Shown here in pieces: positions 16,050 through 25,061 of a stretch of 64,000 bases of DNA; the stretch's first letter is position 1, and the number at the start of each line of letters is the position of its first letter. The stretch is from contig JALNZC010000016.1 of NCBI GenBank assembly GCA_023229525.1, forward strand, positions 1 through 64,000, read 5' to 3'. The DNA is from Bacteroidales bacterium (GTDB taxonomy: Bacteria > Bacteroidota > Bacteroidia > Bacteroidales > FEN-979). The translations under genes were made by a program, and so were the position numbers. The notes beneath the pieces are model-generated. The model was not told the DNA's origin. It did not search any database and saw only the letters and a program-made list of their open reading frames with translations.

Positions 16050-17285
16050 TTAATAAGCCTGAGGATATCTACCAGTCAAAAAATCTTCTTTCACCATTTC
16101 ATTGCTGTCGATTTTATCAAAAGCCTGGGCCAGATCATTGATCAGGTCTGCTTCATCCTCGATCCCAATGGAGAACCGGATCATGGACGGTGATATTCCC
16201 GCTTTTCGCATCTCTTTTTCACCCATGGCCGAATGCGTTGTAGATGCAGGATGGGTAACGATTGACCTGCATGTGCCAAGATGTGTGGCATGGGTCAGGA
16301 TTCTCAGGGAATCAATAAACTGTGTGGCTTGTTTATAGTTACCTTTCAATTCAAACGACATCAGGGAACTGCATCCTTTCATCTGCGATTTGATCATTTT
16401 ATAGTATGGATTGGATATAAGGCCGGGATAATTTACAAAACTCACCTTTGGATGCGATTCAAGGTATGTCGCCACAGCCATGGCGTTTTGACAATGCCGT
16501 TCCATCCTCAGGGAGAGTGTTTCAAGGCCAATCAGGTTAAGCCATGCATTGAAAGGCGCCATGGCCGGACCCAGATAACGAATACCGGCTTGCCGGATTC
16601 CTTCAACAAGTTGTTTCGACCCGCAGATTATTCCACCCAGGCTGGTTGCATTTCCACAGATATACTTTGTTGTAGAGTGCACAACAATATCGGCGCCCAG
16701 CAAAATCGGTTGTTGCAAAGCCGGGGTGGTGATGGTATTATCTACCACCAATGGCAGGTTCTTTGATTTTGCCAAAGCCGCAAGGGCCGGAATATCGGCA
16801 ATGAACAAGGATGGATTGCTTGGACTTTCTACAAACAAGAACTTCGTTTTGGGTGTGATGGCAGCAGCCCAGGCATCAATTGATTCAGGGTTTGTTACCC
16901 AGTTTGTTTTCGAACCCATCTTTGCTAAACCTACATTAAACAAGCCGAAAGTACCACCATAAACCCTGTTTGAGGAGACCACTTCATCTCCGGGTTCAAG
17001 CAAATGATGGGCTAACAGGAAAATGGCTGACATTCCGGAAGCCGCAGCAATAGCGCCTTCAGTGTTTTCCAGTGCAGCCATCCTGTTCTCAAAAACCTGG
17101 ACGGTTGGGTTATCCCAGCGGCCATACGTAAAACCGGGTTTCTCGCCGGTAAAAATGGCAGCGGCCTCCTGAGCATCAAGATATGGGTAGGCTACAGACT
17201 GATAAATAGGAACTGACATGGAGTCAGGATTGAATTCCGACTTCCCGGCATGAATGGCTTTGGTATTAAATCCGCGGTTTGGCAT
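16050..17285 (-). CDS. PLP-dependent trans-sulfuration enzyme, MetY/MetZ- or methionine-gamma-lyase-like (paralogue 2)
   Basis: A 411-residue Cys/Met metabolism enzyme. It has FTYGRWDNPTVQVFENRMAA, SGMSAIFLLAHHLLEPGDEV, the cofactor Asp in LVVDNTITTP, and the Schiff-base lysine in VVHSTTKYICG (Lys207). The sequence SNRVYGGTFGLFN and the length favour O-acyl-homoserine sulfhydrylase or methionine gamma-lyase over cystathionine gamma-synthase. It could feed sulfide into homocysteine from an activated homoserine, while its neighbour thrC uses homoserine phosphate. It has an unusually strong Shine-Dalgarno sequence (AAAGGAGG, 5 bases from the ATG) for this phylum, and its own -7 box. Confidence 0.85.
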   Translation of the reverse strand: MPNRGFNTKAIHAGKSEFNPDSMSVPIYQSVAYPYLDAQEAAAIFTGEKPGFTYGRWDNPTVQVFENRMAALENTEGAIAAASGMSAIFLLAHHLLEPGDEVVSSNRVYGGTFGLFNVGLAKMGSKTNWVTNPESIDAWAAAITPKTKFLFVESPSNPSLFIADIPALAALAKSKNLPLVVDNTITTPALQQPILLGADIVVHSTTKYICGNATSLGGIICGSKQLVEGIRQAGIRYLGPAMAPFNAWLNLIGLETLSLRMERHCQNAMAVATYLESHPKVSFVNYPGLISNPYYKMIKSQMKGCSSLMSFELKGNYKQATQFIDSLRILTHATHLGTCRSIVTHPASTTHSAMGEKEMRKAGISPSMIRFSIGIEDEADLINDLAQAFDKIDSNEMVKEDFLTGRYPQAY

Positions 17286-17290
17286 TGGGT

Positions 17291-17298
17291 CCTCCTTT
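17291..17298 (-). promoter_or_regulatory. Strong Shine-Dalgarno sequence of trans-sulfuration paralogue 2
   Basis: On the minus strand AAAGGAGG lies 5 bases before the ATG at 17285. Most starts in this window have no such sequence, as expected for Bacteroidota. Confidence 0.7.
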
Positions 17299-17338
17299 AA
17301 TTTTATTTTATGATTTATTTATATATGAAGTTATAGCA

Positions 17339-17346
17339 CAAATTTA
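17339..17346 (-). promoter_or_regulatory. -7 box before trans-sulfuration paralogue 2
   Basis: TAAATTTG on the minus strand matches TAnnTTTG, about 53 bases before the start codon. No good -33 element is seen. Confidence 0.4.
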
Positions 17347-17402
17347 CACGACATTTTTTAACATTTACACAGACAGTTAAAAATTGAAAGATGCCGCTTT
17401 GC

Positions 17403-18872
17403 CTATTCAATCCTCAAACGTGCAGAAGAGGCGCCCCCTGCAGAGTATTCCGGCGCTGATACTTTAACCGTTTTCCCTTCCAATACCGATAATGCCTGGC
17501 TGAGATCCGCGATAATATCATCGGGATGTTCAACTCCAACACAAAGCCGGATTGTATTCGCCTCAATACATGCCAGTTTCCGCCCCTCTTCACCTTGTTG
17601 AGAATGGGTAGAAATGGCAGGTATCGTGGCAACCGATTTTATCCTTCCCAGGTCGGTTGCACGCCAGATACGTGTAAATGCATCAAACACATCACGCGTT
17701 TGTTTTGCATTTCCGTTGATATTGAAAGATAAAAGATGCCCATAACGGTTTACCCTTTCGCCATATTGATCATCATATTCGGAATCGACAAGAAACATAT
17801 AATCTGAAGCCAGTTGGTGAAGAGGATGATTTTTCAATCCGAGGTAATCGACCTTTTCAATATGTTTATGCTGCATAAGGAATTGGGCGACTTTCATCGT
17901 ACTTCTACTCACATTGTCAATTCTCATGCGAATGGTACGGATATCATTCAAAGCAAGGATTGCATTCATCGGCGAAATGTTCGGACCATTATCCCTGTTT
18001 GGTAACAATTTGAGGTAGGTTGCAAAATCAGCTTTCATCTCGGGGTTATCGATTTTAGAGACGATATTCTTCCTGGATATGATAGCGCCGGCAATGCCAA
18101 ATCCACTGGTAGATAACGTTTTTGTAACTGACTGGACAACAATGTCGGCTCCATGTTCAATGGGTCGTAGCAAAGCCGGTGTGGCCACCGTTGAGTCAAT
18201 GATCAGCGGAATGCCATATTTATGCGCCAATCTGGCAACTTTTTTAATATCAAAGAAAGCCAGACATGGATTGCTGGGAATTTCGCCATAAAGGAAACGG
18301 GTGTTGTCATCAATCAAAGATTCCCACTCAGACAAATCTGTTGAGTGTACGACTTTTCTCCATTCTACATTCCTTTCACAACTTTTCCTGATAGAAAACT
18401 GCTGAAATGTGCCACCATATACCTGCGTTGTTGCCACAAAGTTCATGGGTGCCTGTGGTTGTTTTTGGTCAACCAGCAGGAAGGGATCTATTGCACTTTG
18501 AATAGCAGCCATGCCGGAAGAGGTAGCGATACAGGATGTTTCCGCTTCAGAGCCATATCCTTCCAACAGCGCCAGTACACCTTCGAGGTAATAAATACTT
18601 GGATTTGCAATCCGGGAATAGCACCAAGTTGGAATCTTATATGAAAGAGCAGCCTCCATCTCATCGGAATCCCGGTATGCCTGAGAAGTTGACAAATAGG
18701 TGGGTTCAATGATGGAACCCTGATTAAAATCGAGCGCTTCCTGCATAGAGTAGATGCCGTGCGTGGCGATTGTGTCGAAGCGGCATTTTTTCATCTGTTT
18801 CCTATAATCCTGATGCCATTGGTTGGCTCTCGCTGCTGCCATGAGATAGCGATTCATTCCATTGTGGTTCAT
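17403..18872 (-). CDS. Long PLP-dependent trans-sulfuration family enzyme (paralogue 3)
   Basis: A 489-residue Cys/Met metabolism protein, about 80-100 residues longer than the usual 380-410. The extra length is an N-terminal extension of about 50 residues (MNRYLMAAARANQWHQDYRK), an insertion near residues 135-145 (QKQPQAPMNF) and an insertion near 330-360 (SEYDDQYGERVNRYGH). The core is intact: YSRIANPS, ATSSGMAAIQ, LIIDSTVATP and the Schiff-base lysine in VVQSVTKTLSTSG (Lys251). The exact reaction is not assignable. It heads the minus-strand amino-acid island and is divergent from lpdA, with a promoter region carrying two perfect palindromes. Confidence 0.82.
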   Translation of the reverse strand: MNHNGMNRYLMAAARANQWHQDYRKQMKKCRFDTIATHGIYSMQEALDFNQGSIIEPTYLSTSQAYRDSDEMEAALSYKIPTWCYSRIANPSIYYLEGVLALLEGYGSEAETSCIATSSGMAAIQSAIDPFLLVDQKQPQAPMNFVATTQVYGGTFQQFSIRKSCERNVEWRKVVHSTDLSEWESLIDDNTRFLYGEIPSNPCLAFFDIKKVARLAHKYGIPLIIDSTVATPALLRPIEHGADIVVQSVTKTLSTSGFGIAGAIISRKNIVSKIDNPEMKADFATYLKLLPNRDNGPNISPMNAILALNDIRTIRMRIDNVSRSTMKVAQFLMQHKHIEKVDYLGLKNHPLHQLASDYMFLVDSEYDDQYGERVNRYGHLLSFNINGNAKQTRDVFDAFTRIWRATDLGRIKSVATIPAISTHSQQGEEGRKLACIEANTIRLCVGVEHPDDIIADLSQALSVLEGKTVKVSAPEYSAGGASSARLRIE

Positions 18873-18912
18873 AGTAAGAGTAGGTTAAGAAGTTTTTACG
18901 TGAGACTGATAC

Positions 18913-18942
18913 CAAATTTAAATAAAATTAATACAGCTCAAT
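18913..18942 (-). promoter_or_regulatory. Promoter of trans-sulfuration paralogue 3
   Basis: On the minus strand ATTG (18942-18939), an 18-base spacer and TAAATTTG (18920-18913) resemble the Bacteroidota -33/-7 elements. The start codon lies 40 bases downstream. Confidence 0.5.
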
Positions 18943-18963
18943 TGAGGTTAAAGAAATTTCTTT
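18937..18963. promoter_or_regulatory. Two adjacent perfect palindromes (candidate operators)
   Basis: CTCAATTGAG (18937-18946) and AAAGAAATTTCTTT (18950-18963) are each perfect dyads, 3 bases apart. The first covers the -33 element of the minus-strand promoter. Their position between divergent genes suggests a regulator site; the regulator is unknown. Confidence 0.45.
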
Positions 18964-19034
18964 TGTTCATAAAAACCCTCTGACTCTGATTAAATTGCCT
19001 ATTAACGCTACCTTGTAACAACATGAGATTTTAT

Positions 19035-19042
19035 TATCTTTG
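19035..19042 (+). promoter_or_regulatory. -7 box of lpdA promoter
   Basis: TATCTTTG is the full consensus -7 box and ends 24 bases before the lpdA ATG. The reading frame's TTG at 19040 overlaps it and is therefore not the start. Confidence 0.65.
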
Positions 19043-19066
19043 CGAATTCCAAAAATTCAGAACAAA

Positions 19067-20455
19067 ATGAATTACGATATCATCGTTATAGGTAGTGGCC
19101 CTGGCGGTTATGTCGCCGCGATCCGTGCGGCTCAGCTGGGTTACAATGTCGCTGTTGTGGAAAGGGCAGAACTGGGAGGCATTTGTCTTAATTGGGGATG
19201 TATACCAACGAAAGCCTTACTGAAAAGTGCCAGCGATTTCCAATATTTCCAACACGCCTCAGAATATGGAATCACAGCAGGGGATGCAAAGCCCGATTTC
19301 AATGCCATCATCCGAAGGAGTCGTGGAGTTGCAGATACCATGAGTAAAGGTATCCAGTTTTTATTCAAGAAAAATAAAATTGAACATATCAGTGGGACCG
19401 GGAAAGTGATGAAGGGTAAAAAAGTTCAAATTACTGATGGCGGGGGAAAGGTTACTACACTGGAAGCTGGTCATATCATCCTGGCCACGGGAGCACGTTC
19501 ACGCGAGCTGCCCAACTTAAAACAGGATGGCAAAAAGATCATAGGATACAGGGAAGCGATGAACCTGGAGGAACAACCCAAAACTATGGTGGTTGTCGGT
19601 TCAGGAGCGATTGGTTCCGAGTTTGCCTGGTTCTACCAGTCGATCGGCACCAAAGTTACGCTGATCGAAGTCCTTCCGAATGTCGTTCCCGTGGAAGATG
19701 AGGAAGTATCAAAAGCCTTGGAACGCTCCTTTAAAAAAGCAGGCATTAAAGTAATGACAAGCATTTCCGTAGAGTCAGCCGATACTTCAGGAGAAGGTTG
19801 TAAAGTAATCGTTAAAACAAAGAAAGGCGAAGAGGTGATCGAATGCGATGTGGTGCTTTCTGCAGTGGGAGTTAGCGCAAACATCGAGAGTATAGGACTC
19901 GAAGAAACCGGTATTGCTACAGACCGTGGAAAAGTGGTCGTCGACGATTTTTACAAAACAAATATTGAAGGATATTATGCTATCGGTGATATTGTGAAAG
20001 GGCCGGCCCTGGCGCACGTGGCTTCCCATGAAGGAATAATCTGCGTGGAAAAAATCGCTGGAAAAAATGTCGAACCTCTCGATTATGGAAATATTCCCGG
20101 ATGTACTTATACCCACCCCGAAATTGCATCCGTAGGATTGACTGAAAAGGCAGCACGCGAAGCCGGATATGACATCAAAGTTGGAAAATTTCCTTTTACG
20201 GCATCCGGAAAAGCTACAGCAGCAGGTTCCAGAGATGGGTTTGTTAAGGTCATTTTTGATGCCAGATACGGAGAATGGCTGGGCGCTCACATGATCGGTG
20301 AAAATGTAACAGAGATGATCGCTGAAGTAGTCGTAGCCAGAAAACTGGAAACCACAGGTAAAGAAATCATGGAAGCAGTTCATCCTCATCCTACACTTAG
20401 TGAAGCCATTATGGAAGCGGTAGCCCAGGCATATGGGGAGTGTATCCATCTATAG
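19067..20455 (+). CDS. lpdA: Dihydrolipoyl dehydrogenase
   Basis: A 462-residue FAD flavoprotein that reoxidises dihydrolipoyl groups of 2-oxoacid dehydrogenases and the glycine cleavage H protein, reducing NAD+. The N-terminal FAD fold IIVIGSGPGGYVAA, the redox disulfide in GGICLNWGCIPTK (Cys40 and Cys45), the NAD fold VVVGSGAIGSEFAW and the C-terminal HPHPTLSEAI His-Glu pair are all present. Start at 19067 is set by the -7 box. No E1 or E2 genes are adjacent, so the partner complex is not shown; gcvP is 6.6 kb away. An 8-bp repeat array begins immediately after the stop codon. Confidence 0.95.
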   Translation: MNYDIIVIGSGPGGYVAAIRAAQLGYNVAVVERAELGGICLNWGCIPTKALLKSASDFQYFQHASEYGITAGDAKPDFNAIIRRSRGVADTMSKGIQFLFKKNKIEHISGTGKVMKGKKVQITDGGGKVTTLEAGHIILATGARSRELPNLKQDGKKIIGYREAMNLEEQPKTMVVVGSGAIGSEFAWFYQSIGTKVTLIEVLPNVVPVEDEEVSKALERSFKKAGIKVMTSISVESADTSGEGCKVIVKTKKGEEVIECDVVLSAVGVSANIESIGLEETGIATDRGKVVVDDFYKTNIEGYYAIGDIVKGPALAHVASHEGIICVEKIAGKNVEPLDYGNIPGCTYTHPEIASVGLTEKAAREAGYDIKVGKFPFTASGKATAAGSRDGFVKVIFDARYGEWLGAHMIGENVTEMIAEVVVARKLETTGKEIMEAVHPHPTLSEAIMEAVAQAYGECIHL

Positions 20456-20567
20456 CTGGTGAGATGGTGAGCTGGTGAGCTGGTGAGATGGTGAAATGGT
20501 GAGATGGTGAGATGGTGAAATGGTGAAATGGTAAAATGGCGAGGTGGTGAGGTGGTGAGGTGGTGAG
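20456..20567. repeat. Degenerate 8-bp tandem array (TGGTGARA type), second copy
   Basis: About fourteen units of TGGTGAGA/TGGTGAAA/TGGTGAGC run from the base after the lpdA stop to 23 bases before the rfbC start. Same family as 106-187. Confidence 0.88.
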
Positions 20568-20589
20568 TTAATTGAATAAAATTCTTTTT

Positions 20590-21132
20590 ATGGAAATGAT
20601 AAAAACCCCGCTGGAAGGGCTGTTGATAATCAAACCGGATGTATTTGAAGATGAACGGGGTTACTTTTATGAATCGTTCAATTACGAAAAATTTCTTCAG
20701 GTCGGACTCGATCTGAAATTTGTGCAGGACAATGAATCCAAATCGAAGAAAGGGGTTCTCCGCGGACTTCATTTTCAGGCTCCGCCTTTTGCACAGGGCA
20801 AGTTGGTCCGTGTCATGAGGGGATCTGTCCTTGATGTAGCTGTGGATATCCGGAAAAATTCACAGACTTCAGGGAAATGGGAATCAATTGTACTTTCGGG
20901 AACGAATAAGCTGATGTACTGGATACCTGAAGGTTTCGCCCACGGTTTCGTCACCCTTGAAGACAATACCGTCTTTTTTTATAAGTGCACTAAGATTTAC
21001 AATAAAACTTCAGAAGGAAGCATCCTCTGGTGCGATGAAGATCTGAAAATCGATTGGGGAATAAAAGATCCGGTGATTTCGGATAAAGATAAAGTGTCTC
21101 AACGGTTCAAGAACTTTATCAGTCCGTTTTAA
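20590..21132 (+). CDS. rfbC: dTDP-4-dehydrorhamnose 3,5-epimerase
   Basis: A 180-residue cupin enzyme of dTDP-rhamnose synthesis. It epimerises C3 and C5 of dTDP-4-keto-6-deoxyglucose. Family marks are FEDERGYFYESFN, the catalytic His in GVLRGLHFQ, VDIRKNSQTSGKW and WIPEGFAHGF with the conserved aromatic residues. Start at the ATG 20590 (MEMIKTPLEGL) matches the family; the TTG at 20572 lies at the edge of the repeat array and is rejected. The other rml genes (rfbA, rfbB, rfbD) are not in the window, so it is an isolated copy. Confidence 0.94.
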   Translation: MEMIKTPLEGLLIIKPDVFEDERGYFYESFNYEKFLQVGLDLKFVQDNESKSKKGVLRGLHFQAPPFAQGKLVRVMRGSVLDVAVDIRKNSQTSGKWESIVLSGTNKLMYWIPEGFAHGFVTLEDNTVFFYKCTKIYNKTSEGSILWCDEDLKIDWGIKDPVISDKDKVSQRFKNFISPF

Positions 21133-21182
21133 ATTGAGAGATAGTCGTGATCTGCCGACGTGAATTTAAAAACCTAAACGGG

Positions 21183-22181
21183 ATGAAGAAGGGATTATTT
21201 TTTTCAGCGGGGATTGTAGTTGGAATCCTTTGCATGATATCTATTTTTGCTGTTGTTGATATCAACACACCAGATCAGGATTACAAGACCATGTTTTATA
21301 GAAATACAAAAGTACTGGCGCCAGAGTTACCAATGACAGCGGATTTTTCCGGTGAAGAAGTTCCCTTGAATTTATATTATGTCAGGGAAGCTTTTGACCG
21401 TGAAATTATGGCTTCAACTTTCATGCATTCCTCATCGATCATGATGTTCAAACGGGCCAACCGGTGGTTTCCTGTAATTGAACCCATACTGAAGAAAAAT
21501 GGTATTCCGGATGATTTCAAATTCCTTGTCCTTGCTGAAAGCAATCTTTCCAATGTTGTATCGCCGGCAGGCGCCGAAGGTTACTGGCAGTTTATGAAAG
21601 TCACCGGACAGAAGTACGGACTTGAGATCAACGAATTTGTCGATGAACGCTATAACATGCAAAAAGCCACTGAAGCCGCATGTACCTATTTCAAAGATGC
21701 ATATCATACTTTTAAAAACTATACAGTGACTGCAGCATCATATAACCGCGGGATGGACGGTGTAGGCAAAGCCATCGAAAAGCAATACGCGCACGGTTTT
21801 TATGATCTCTTCCTGAACGAAGAGACATCCCGCTACATTTACCGGATTCTGGCCATCAAGGAAGTTTATAATCATCCGGTCAGATATGGATTTTATTTGC
21901 GCGAACGCGACTTTTATCCCCCGATACCTACGCGGAATATGACAATTGACAGCGCCATAACCAACCTCCCAACATTTGCTCAAAAGATATCGGTCAGTTA
22001 CCGTGTTTTACGTGAGTTGAATCCCTGGATCCAAAATTATTCCCTTCCCAATAAATCCAGAAAAACCTATACTTTTATTGTCCCCATGGAGGGCGCTCTG
22101 AATACTGATATGTTACTGAAAAAAATCCCCGCCAGCAAGACTTTTTTTCATGACACCCTGAAATTGAATGAAATTAACTAA
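21183..22181 (+). CDS. Membrane-anchored lytic transglycosylase (SLT domain, MltD-like)
   Basis: From the ATG at 21183 the protein is 332 residues: an N-terminal membrane anchor or signal (GLFFSAGIVVGILCMISIFA), then a goose-lysozyme-like SLT domain. The catalytic Glu is in VLAESNLSN and is followed by SPAGAEGYWQFM and the ASYNRGM motif. It would cleave murein glycan strands in the periplasm. There is no LysM repeat at the C-terminus, unlike E. coli MltD. A GTG at 21147 in the same frame would put charged residues in front of the anchor and is less likely. It is followed closely by uvrA (23 bases), perhaps co-transcribed. Confidence 0.86.
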   Translation: MKKGLFFSAGIVVGILCMISIFAVVDINTPDQDYKTMFYRNTKVLAPELPMTADFSGEEVPLNLYYVREAFDREIMASTFMHSSSIMMFKRANRWFPVIEPILKKNGIPDDFKFLVLAESNLSNVVSPAGAEGYWQFMKVTGQKYGLEINEFVDERYNMQKATEAACTYFKDAYHTFKNYTVTAASYNRGMDGVGKAIEKQYAHGFYDLFLNEETSRYIYRILAIKEVYNHPVRYGFYLRERDFYPPIPTRNMTIDSAITNLPTFAQKISVSYRVLRELNPWIQNYSLPNKSRKTYTFIVPMEGALNTDMLLKKIPASKTFFHDTLKLNEIN

Positions 22182-22204
22182 AATCACCGATTTTCACTAC
22201 GACT

Positions 22205-25021
22205 GTGGAAGAGAATTTGGAAGTCTTTGGAGCCAGGGTACATAACCTGAAAAATATTGATGTTGTTATCCCGCGTAACAAACTGGTGGTTTTTACCGGT
22301 TTGAGCGGAAGTGGCAAATCATCCCTGGCTTTTGATACGATTTATGCCGAAGGACAGCGTAGGTATATGGAGACGTTTTCTGCTTACGCGCGTCAGTTTA
22401 TTGGTAACCTTGAACGACCAGATGTTGATAAAATAAATGGTCTGAGCCCGGTAATAGCGATTGAACAGAAATCGACCAACCGAAATCCGCGTTCCACGGT
22501 CGGGACAATCACGGAGATATATGATTTTATGAGATTGCTCTATGCCCGGGTCGCCGATGCTTTTTCATACACGACTGGCGAAAGGATGGTAAGGTACAGC
22601 GAGCAGCAGATCGTGGAACTTATCCTCACGGGTTATACGGATAGAACAATTCTGGTGCTTGCACCTGTAGTAAAAGGAAGAAAAGGACATTACCGGGAAC
22701 TCTTTGAGCAAATCCGGAAACAAGGATTCCTCCGTGTCAGGATAGATGGTGAAGTAAGGGAAATCGCGCATGGGTTACAGGTAGACCGATATAAGATCCA
22801 TGACATTGAAATCATTATCGACCAGATTAACGTAGGTGAGACATCGAAAAACCGTTTGGTCAACTCTATCAACCTTGCCATGCGACAAGGTAAAGATGTA
22901 TTAATGGTACTGGATGTGGGTTCGGGTTCTGTCAGGCATTTCAGCCGCAAACTTATGTGTCCGACCTCCGGAATTTCTTATGATGAACCGGAACCCAATA
23001 CCTTTTCATTCAATTCACCATATGGTGCCTGTCCGAAATGCAATGGTCTGGGTACTATCTCGGAAATCGATATCAACAAGATCATTCCTGACCGCACAAA
23101 GACAATTAAAAAGGGAGGTATTGTCCCGGTCGGTGAGTATAAAAACTCCTGGATCTTCAAGCAGATAGAAGCGATCGGCGAGAAATACGGATTTGATCTG
23201 AATACACCGATCGGGGAGATTCCGGAGCAAGCGATCAATATGATATTATATGGTTCCGACGAAGTTTTCAGGGTGAAAAACGATTATCTCGGAGTTACAT
23301 CCTCCTATTCGCTAAACTTTGAAGGAATAATCAGTTTTATTAATTCACAACATGCCGAATCGGCGCCTGCCGGAATTATGAAGTGGGTGAGCAGTTTCAT
23401 GAATAAAATGCCGTGTCCCGAATGTGATGGGGCACGGTTGAAAAAAGAATCGTTGTACTTCCGTATAGATGGGAAAAATATATCAGAACTGGCGGAAATT
23501 GACCTGATAAACCTTTCCGTGTGGTTTGACCGGTTGGATAAAACGTTGGACGACCGTAAACGGATTGTTGCATATGAGATTATCCGGGAGATACGCAACC
23601 GTATCCAGTTTTTACTGGATGTCGGCATTGGTTATCTTACGTTAAACCGGCCTGCAAGAAGCCTTTCGGGAGGGGAAAGCCAGCGTATCCGTCTTGCGAC
23701 CCAGATCGGATCTCAGCTGGTTGGCGTGCTTTATATCCTGGATGAACCGAGTATCGGATTGCATCAACATGACAACCTTCGTCTTATCAATGCATTAAAA
23801 CGTCTGCGGGATACCGGAAATTCAGTCATCGTGGTTGAACATGACCAGGAGACCATTCTTGCTGCCGATTACGTGATCGATATAGGACCTGGCGCAGGAT
23901 TACACGGCGGACGCATCGTCGCTCATGGAACACCTGCTGAAATCATGCAAAATGGTCATTTGACCGGACTTTATCTGAGTGGAAAACGGAAAATCAAAAT
24001 CCCATCGGAACGACGCAAAGGCAACGGAAAATATTTGACCTTGAAAGGTGCAACAGGCAATAATCTCAAGCATGTAGACCTGCATCTCCCGCTTGGAAAT
24101 CTGATTTGTATCACCGGATTATCCGGAAGTGGAAAATCATCATTGATCAATGAGACGCTTTATCCGATTCTCAGTCAGCACTTTTATAGATCGGATAAAA
24201 AACCACTCCCTTATGTTTCATTGGATGGAATCCGGAATATCGATAAGGTAATCGAAATTGACCAATCCCCTATTGGACGGACTCCCCGATCCAACCCCGG
24301 CACTTATACGAAGGTCTTTGATGAAATCAGGAAACTCTTCGCCGGACTGCCGGAATCAAAAATACGCGGTTATCTTCCAGGCCGGTTTTCATTTAATGTA
24401 AAGGGAGGCCGATGCGAAACATGTAAAGGCGCTGGTTTAAGGGTGATTGAAATGAATTTCTTGCCCGATGTCTATGTGCTCTGTGAGAATTGTCACGGAA
24501 ACCGTTACAATCGTGAAACCCTGGAGGTCCGGTACAAGGGTAAATCAATAAATGACATACTTAATTTGACCATTGAGCAGGCGGTTGATTTTTTTGAAAA
24601 TATTCCGTTCATCATCCATAAAATTGCTACACTCCATGAAGTTGGTCTGGGTTATATTACCCTGGGACAGCAATCAACGACACTGTCGGGAGGAGAGGCC
24701 CAGCGGGTGAAACTGGCTGCTGAATTATCGAAAACCGATACCGGAAATACCTTGTATATTCTTGATGAACCCACAACCGGCCTGCATTTTGAGGATGTGA
24801 AGGTATTGCTTTGTGTACTGAATAAACTGGTCGGTAAGGGAAATACAGTCCTGGTGATTGAACACAATCTGGAAGTAATCAAAGTGGCGGATTTTATTAT
24901 TGACCTCGGCCCGGAAGGTGGACAGGCAGGAGGGGAAATTATTGTCCAGGGAACGCCGGAAAAAGTTGCAAAGCATCCGACCAGTTTTACTGCACAGCAC
25001 CTTCGAACCATGTTGCAATGA
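22205..25021 (+). CDS. uvrA: Excinuclease ABC subunit A
   Basis: A 938-residue ABC ATPase that recognises DNA damage with UvrB in nucleotide excision repair. It has two ATPase halves: GLSGSGKSSLAFDTIYAEGQ and LSGGESQRIRLATQ in the first, GLSGSGKSSLINETLYPILS and LSGGEAQRVKLAAEL in the second. Zinc-finger cysteines are seen in CPKCNGLG, CPECDGARLK and the CETCKGAGLR / CENCHGNRYN pair. The start is a GTG at 22205: the family N-terminus (EVFGARVHNLKNIDV) begins right there and no ATG is available in frame nearby. Length is normal for the family. Confidence 0.97.
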   Translation: MEENLEVFGARVHNLKNIDVVIPRNKLVVFTGLSGSGKSSLAFDTIYAEGQRRYMETFSAYARQFIGNLERPDVDKINGLSPVIAIEQKSTNRNPRSTVGTITEIYDFMRLLYARVADAFSYTTGERMVRYSEQQIVELILTGYTDRTILVLAPVVKGRKGHYRELFEQIRKQGFLRVRIDGEVREIAHGLQVDRYKIHDIEIIIDQINVGETSKNRLVNSINLAMRQGKDVLMVLDVGSGSVRHFSRKLMCPTSGISYDEPEPNTFSFNSPYGACPKCNGLGTISEIDINKIIPDRTKTIKKGGIVPVGEYKNSWIFKQIEAIGEKYGFDLNTPIGEIPEQAINMILYGSDEVFRVKNDYLGVTSSYSLNFEGIISFINSQHAESAPAGIMKWVSSFMNKMPCPECDGARLKKESLYFRIDGKNISELAEIDLINLSVWFDRLDKTLDDRKRIVAYEIIREIRNRIQFLLDVGIGYLTLNRPARSLSGGESQRIRLATQIGSQLVGVLYILDEPSIGLHQHDNLRLINALKRLRDTGNSVIVVEHDQETILAADYVIDIGPGAGLHGGRIVAHGTPAEIMQNGHLTGLYLSGKRKIKIPSERRKGNGKYLTLKGATGNNLKHVDLHLPLGNLICITGLSGSGKSSLINETLYPILSQHFYRSDKKPLPYVSLDGIRNIDKVIEIDQSPIGRTPRSNPGTYTKVFDEIRKLFAGLPESKIRGYLPGRFSFNVKGGRCETCKGAGLRVIEMNFLPDVYVLCENCHGNRYNRETLEVRYKGKSINDILNLTIEQAVDFFENIPFIIHKIATLHEVGLGYITLGQQSTTLSGGEAQRVKLAAELSKTDTGNTLYILDEPTTGLHFEDVKVLLCVLNKLVGKGNTVLVIEHNLEVIKVADFIIDLGPEGGQAGGEIIVQGTPEKVAKHPTSFTAQHLRTMLQ

Positions 25022-25061
25022 TCACCGGATACGAAAATGAAGTGCGATGTTAAATTAAAAC

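Noticed and set aside
20386..20772. A 128-codon minus-strand frame antisense to lpdA and rfbC
   Set aside because: The middle is translated repeat (HHLTISP type), and both ends are antisense to real genes.
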